A stretch of 64,000 nucleotides of DNA, taken from the NCBI RefSeq assembly GCF_001411555.2, contig NC_049901.1, positions 40,642,964-40,706,963 of the forward strand, given 5' to 3'. The translations under genes and the position numbers were made by a program. The DNA comes from Juglans regia. Its lineage: Eukaryota; Streptophyta; Magnoliopsida; Fagales; Juglandaceae. The notes under the pieces were generated by a model that was not told the origin of the DNA, did no database searches, and saw only the letters and a program-made list of their open reading frames with translations. Below, one piece after another: positions 58,774 through 64,000 of the stretch; position 1 is the stretch's first letter; the number at the start of each line of letters is the position of its first letter.

Positions 58774-59634
58774 TCTTGTATGAAAATATATATTCTCATT
58801 GAGGAACAAAAAGTCTTTTGGGCGACTGGAGATATTTTGCTTTAGGGTGAAGGGCGGTGCAGATTTTTTCTTTTTGGCGGTATTATCTTTCAATATACCA
58901 TATCTTTGGGGGCCATGCAGCCAACCTCCTTCCCGGAGGCTTTTATGTCAGGGAACTGTTTCAGCTTGAATTGAAGCAAGTCGGGTAGGCTTTTAATTCA
59001 GTGGCCCTCCAATTAAATTATGGCATGTGCATGCGCCTAGGAAAGTAAAAAATGCCTTTGATCCCACAAGCTTTTCTTTTCACATGATTAATGTGGTCGT
59101 CCTATAGTACCATACTTGTTTCATGCGTTGGATGTACAAACACTATAAGAAAAAAAAATATTCACGATAAAAATAGATTTATTTTAATAAAAAATAAACA
59201 CTTTTATAAGAAATATAAATAAGTAATTTTCTATATTCTCAGGAGTTCCCGAAGTTATGTGCAAGGATGCTCTTCCTGCTCTTTCTTGATCCAAATGTGC
59301 AGGTTTTGGTAGGATGGGTTGCCGTCATGATATTGTACTGTAGAGATGATCATAAGTGTATTTTCCTTAATTTGAACCCTGTATAGGTTTAGGAGTTTCT
59401 ACTACAAGTCTTTGTTTGATGTGTCAATAACAATATACAGATTTTTTTCTATCACCAAAAAAAAAAAAAAAAAAAACACACACACACATGCACAACGGCG
59501 GCCGGTTGAAGACATTGTTGGAGTTACATTTGTAAAAATGGTTTCATTAGCTATTAGATAACTAAGTGCATGTTTGAGATTGCAGTAGATGATATAACTT
59601 TTAGATTAAGGTGGTTTTTAATTGTAGATCTTAA
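58774..59634. other. Gene-free stretch with a poly(A)-ended retroposon tail
   Basis: 59250-59480 looks like a processed 3' end: a non-repetitive tract with GAACCCTGTATAGGTTTAGG and CAATAACAATATACAG, followed by a run of about 20 A and then (CA)n. No coding part remains. Confidence 0.4.
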
Positions 59635-59850
59635 GGACTTGTTTGGATAGTGAGATGAGACGAGATAAGATGATTTTAGATGAATTAAATAAAATATTAT
59701 TAGAATATTATTTTTTAATATTATTATTTTTTTGAGATTTAAAAAGTTGAATTATTTATTATATTTTGTATGAAAGATTAAAAAAATTGTAATGCTAAGA
59801 TAAGATGATATGAGATGGATTGAGAGTGTTTCTGTATCCAAATGGAGCCA
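59635..59850. mobile_element. Tourist-like MITE
   Basis: The left end GGACTTGTTTGGATAGTGAG and right end TGTATCCAAATGGAGCC are inverted. It carries TTATTATATTTTGTATG and GATATGAGATGGATTGAG. Confidence 0.7.
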
Positions 59851-61440
59851 GTAATAAGCTTTACTATTAAAAACTTATTTACTTACTATAAGAAAAAGAG
59901 TTTTTTTCCAGCGACATGAAAAGCCATAAATTCGTCAATTTTTTTTTTCTTGCAATTTTGGTAACTTGCATATGTTTAAAACAACAGAGCCACTTCTAAG
60001 TGGTTCGTCTGTTTTTCAAAGAATAACATCCATCCAATTATAGGGCGCCACATCATAAATTACACCATAATGAGGCTAGACTCATGCACACAGGATTGAA
60101 TTGCAAAACACTACAAAACAAACCAACTTCATCTACGCACGACTTGAAGTCTTCATCTTAAGTCCGCGTGCGTCGCCAAGCAAAGCACCACCACTAGCAT
60201 CCGCCGCCACTAGTTCACCACCTTAAGGCCGTCGTTTTCCTCCTTGGCCCATTTCGCAAACACCGATTTTGCCCACTACGCCGCCATTGGTCCATCCGTC
60301 CCCCACCATAGTTTGTCACCAACTAACAATTGTTCATAGCTGACTCTAGTGACCTTGGTGTTGCTCAGGTATTTCCTCTTTATAATGTATGGTGGGGTTG
60401 GTTTGGAAAAACAAAATAAAGGAGTTTTGTTTCAATTTTTCATCCAGAAATGGATGAACTATTGAGATATTTTTTAAAGGTTTTGAGGAAACAATGCATG
60501 GAATTAATGGCTCACAAGGATGTCCACAACATCCTTGCATGTCCAGTCTTTTTATCTGCAATTTCTAGACCTCAATCTCTTGGCATATGGGAGCATTAGG
60601 TAGGACTACTTGTTAGTGTTTGGTGGTTAGTCCTAATTCATTTAATACGACCCATGTAGGACTTTAATTACTACTCTTTATCATGCAATTTAATTTTGCT
60701 GAATACCGGATTATTAACTTTTTATAAATCTTTACACTACTGGTGTTTAACAAAATGTTTGAAAGAGTTCACTTCACATTACATTAGTATGTCTAGCTTT
60801 GCTTTTAGTTTAAAGATGCCCATATGTCTGGCCGAGAGATTGATGAATTGTTGATGATTTGTTTGAAGGAAAAAAAAAAAGATGCCCATATATTAAACAC
60901 ACGTCACACCCATCCTTTTTTTTTTTGTTTAAAAAAAACCACCTTGACGATGGCTTGCACTCCAGACTTGCTCTTCTTTATTTGGGTCGAATTTGTTGCA
61001 CAAAGTTTGAGACAGAAGAGAATCTAGTTCTAGTCTTATTTTTAGAGGGAACTTATGCATTTCCAAGAAAGTCTTTCATGATCTTATGCGATAATGAAGA
61101 CACTTTTTAAAATTGAAGAGGAGGCGACAATTGTTTATATAAGAAAGTCTTTCATGATCTTCTAAGATGAGCTGTTCAATAGTCTACGGTACCAAGCAAA
61201 AAAATTGTATATGAGTGGTGAGGCCAAAACATATGGAGTGACAGCCCATAGTAAATAAACACCTCTTTACTATGTGACATTATTAGGTGATGAAGGACAT
61301 GTTACATGTACATGACATATGTGAGAGTTTATGAGAATTATTTGTAGGCACATCTTGAGTGTTTTTGGCAAGAAGGCAAAGTTAATTATATTACCACAAC
61401 ATTATGTTCTAGACATATAGACTATTAATGCTAAGAGTCG
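59851..61440. other. Gene-free stretch
   Basis: No gene recognised. 60110-60310 is a GC-richer CCGCC/CACC-rich block of unknown origin. The end may be a badly decayed upstream part of the FAR1 remnant. Confidence 0.45.
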
Positions 61441-61870
61441 ACCCATTCTCAACATACCATGTTCTGATAACCAAGCGCGACAATGACAAGATGAGAAAAA
61501 AAAGTCAATGATACAACTTTATGACATTGTTGAACTTGCATCACAGTTAGCTGAAAAACATAGTTACTTCACACTTGCTTTGAAAAAGTTTCACAAAAAG
61601 TTGTTTGCAATGGAAGATCATGTAGAATGTTCATAAATGGTGCCCACCAACGATGATCAAATATTTAGAAGTCAAGTTATATTGAACTTTTCATAAACGG
61701 TGTAGAATCCTCCACAGGTGCCTACAAAAGAGTGCTTAAAGTCTTTGAGATCGAAGAACCCAAAGGAAACACAAACAATAAAGAAAAGACATTGTAACAT
61801 TTGTAAGAATGAGGGACATACTAAAAATAATTGTCATTCAGTGGGATGGACGAGCAATATTGAGTGAAGC
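61440..61870 (+). pseudogene. FAR1/FHY3-related transposase C-terminal remnant
   Basis: One frame from 61520 reads YDIVELASQLAEKHSYFTLA and continues to FAMEDHVECS before a stop. After further stops a stretch KNPKETQTIKKRHCNICKNE leads into a CCHC zinc knuckle (C-x2-C-x4-H-x4-C, 61793-61834). That order, a coiled region followed by a basic stretch and zinc knuckle, is the C-terminus of many FAR1-related MULE proteins. At least two stops interrupt it. Confidence 0.65.
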
Positions 61871-63039
61871 AAGACTTGAGATCATAACTTCTTTTAATTA
61901 GATGGCAGTACTTTGATCTCATGAATACGGTTTGACTTCTTATTGGAGAGTAGTTTACTTGGACAGAGTTGTGTTGTCTCTCAGACAGTGGTCTGTAAAG
62001 GTTTGCAGCATGAACTAGATCATATCAATCACAGTTATGTACTGGGAAGCTATTAATATTGTAGTTGGTTTGTTATGTATGTTTTAAGTCAAAGTTATAA
62101 TGTCTGTTATTAATGAATGCATTATATTTTATAAAAAAAAGTTTACTTGGTATAACATGCTAATTTATGCTAAAGTGATACATATTATATAAAATCTAAA
62201 CATTTAATATACAAAAAATCAAATGCATTTACGTGTACATGCATGTATATATCATATGCATTTGGTGAACCGATGAGTAAATAATTTCTTGATTAATTTT
62301 GAAAGTTTTCTAAAAATGTTTTCACTCTCAAGAATTATATGCATTGTCGGTTTTAAATATACTATATTTAATTTTAATATTTATTAAATTATTATATTGC
62401 AATTAAAAAATCTCATTTTTGACTTTTCGACTTAGGCGCCCTCAATGTGCATTGAGCTGGCTAGCCGCTGATCTACTACTCGTCGACATTGTCGTTTTCT
62501 GTGGTTTATATTCAGTGACTCTTCATTGCAGATAATTAATTATTTCCAATAAATTAATCTTAAGTAACACACATATATATGTCATGTCCAAGGCCGGGGC
62601 AATCGTGCTCGAGACTAAGAAAATAAAAAAATAAAAAATAAAGAAACAAGATGAATATATATATAATTCCCATGCTGATCAATAGTCTAGTAGATGATCA
62701 TCCCATATTACAATGCAAAATTAGCAGCACCTGCATTCACCAAACAGTATCACAAGGAAATAATTGTAACAAAACATCATGATCAGTACCATTAATTTGG
62801 TATCAGATTTCTGTTTGCATAGACCTCAATTAATTACTTATTTCGGTCTTTAATTTGGCACACTCATGATATAATTATATGGCTTATATATGTTTGATAT
62901 ATAATAAAGAAATTTAATTAGCTATTTACATGAACCCCTTGACATGAATATTGATCTTCTTTTACTGCTATATATATATATATATTTATGTATATATATA
63001 TTTATGTATACTAATATAACATGACCACAAGCAACAAGA
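61871..63039. other. Gene-free stretch downstream of the ERF gene
   Basis: AT-rich with (TA)n runs near 62971-63000. It contains the presumed 3' UTR of the ERF gene just below 63040. Confidence 0.5.
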
Positions 63040-63847
63040 CTAGGGGTAAAAACTTCCCTTCTCTTCTTCTTCTTGAATACCGAAGGATGAAGGGCTGGGA
63101 ATATTCCTGTTAAGAAGCTCCTCTATCATTTGCAGTGCAACTCTCTCCTCTTCATCCATCTCTACTCGCAGTTTCGGCCCTTCCATTAATGTCGGAGATT
63201 CAGAAGACAAATTGGGTAACGATGAACTAGATTGAACATCATCGCCAATATTCTTCTTTCCAAGCGGAACGGTTACGATCCAATTCGAATCAGAGTGTTG
63301 CCCAGCACGTTTTTGCCAAACACCTATATGGGAGCTCTCAGTGTCAAGCCTCAAACAAGTCATAGATGGGGACGGTGCCTTGCTGCATTTTCTAAGCTTT
63401 GCATGAAGAATTTCTGATAAATCCTTTGGCGATGAAGATGGGGAATCCTCGCTAGTCTTTGGGTCTCCTGTCGAAGTTTGAGTTGTTGGGAAGTTGGTTT
63501 TGGCATTGCGGCCACTCATCAAAATGGCAGCTTGGTCGTACGCTCGGGCTGCCTCTTCGGCTGTCTCAAATGTGCCTAGCCACACCCTTCTCTTCCTGTT
63601 ACATGACATAATTACAGGAAGAAAAAAAAAAAAAAAAAAAGAGGACTGGTACAAAAAAGCGACTAAAGTCGAGAGGGTCGAATAGAGAAAGGCACAGAAA
63701 GTTTCGTTTCTGCAGATATTTTTGAGTAAGGTAGATCGATCATGTAAAAGTACTGGAGAAAGCTTACAGTAATGGGTGGCGTATTTCCGATACCCAGGAG
63801 CCCCAGTGACGCTGCCTGACGCCTCTGAACTTCTTAGATTGCACCAT
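63040..63847 (-). CDS. SHN1: SHINE/WIN1-type AP2/ERF transcription factor
   Basis: Nuclear DNA-binding activator of cuticle wax and cutin biosynthesis genes in the SHN/WIN clade (ERF group V). Exons on the minus strand: 63847-63768 and 63595-63040, joined within a Leu codon, giving 211 residues (Arabidopsis WIN1/SHN1 is 199). The AP2 domain spans residues 6-63: [40 protein letters not shown] and GRNAKTNFP. The intron inside the AP2 domain, before KRRVWLG, is characteristic of this clade. The clade middle and C-terminal motifs are represented by [11 protein letters not shown], the [13 protein letters not shown] helix and the end GSFYP. The minus-strand ATG at 63611 lies in intron sequence and would remove half of the AP2 domain, so it was not used. 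Confidence 0.95.
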
Positions 63848-64000
63848 GATGTTATTCAGAGAGAGATTGAGAGATGCAGTAACAGCAAAGTACAGAAGGA
63901 ACACAGAAGGATAAAGGGGAAGGCAGGAAGATGGGAGTTGTCAAACTTTCAGCGAAATCGTCACGTACAATATTGTCGGCGAACTTTCAGAGTATCGTAC
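63848..64000. other. Upstream region of the ERF gene
   Basis: Only 153 bp of the promoter/5' UTR is in the window. It has AGAGAGA and pyrimidine-rich blocks on the gene strand; no TATA box is obvious. Confidence 0.5.

Noticed and set aside
63494..63685. 63-codon plus-strand frame across the ERF gene
   Set aside because: It is the complement of the AP2 domain exon and the adjacent intron.

Overview
This is plant nuclear DNA: spliced genes with GT-AG introns, AT-rich intergenic DNA, and abundant L1-type LINE debris and small inverted-repeat elements (MITEs). The recurring MITE family ending in a GTTTGGA-like motif, with its internal GAGTTGAGATG motifs, looks to me like a woody eudicot of the Fagales, probably the walnut family. 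That placement rests on recall of repeat style and was not searched. No plasmid, phage, CRISPR or organellar feature is visible.

Layout: 1-2920 is a broken LINE lying in an intron of the first gene. 3023-15948 (+) holds the last 24 visible exons of nucleoporin NUP205, all in phase; its first half lies upstream of the window. 18207-24302 (+) is a two-exon FkbM-type methyltransferase whose 5.1-kb intron contains three nested transposons. 25989-28839 (-) is plastid heme oxygenase HO1, convergent with the methyltransferase. 29000-38200 is gene-poor and holds hAT and FAR1/Mutator-type transposase remnants, a P450 fragment, a GRF zinc-finger exon and a roughly 370-bp hairpin. 38232-41430 (-) is a class III peroxidase (PER25 type). 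43434-46651 (-) is a three-exon SPX1/SPX2-type phosphate sensor with two phosphate-response (P1BS) sites upstream. 47000-62900 is a second gene-poor tract with many MITEs, a Mutator-like element with a clean 9-bp target duplication, tandem repeats and another FAR1 remnant. 63040-63847 (-) is a SHINE/WIN1-type AP2/ERF factor.

All six host genes have uninterrupted reading frames once spliced (NUP205 only for the part inside the window). They do not form a pathway: nuclear pore, probable Golgi methyltransferase, heme to biliverdin for phytochrome, cell-wall peroxidase, phosphate signalling and cuticle regulation are independent single genes. I see no undescribed multi-gene system. The most interesting structure is in the transposon nesting, the promoter sites of the SPX gene and several repeat architectures.
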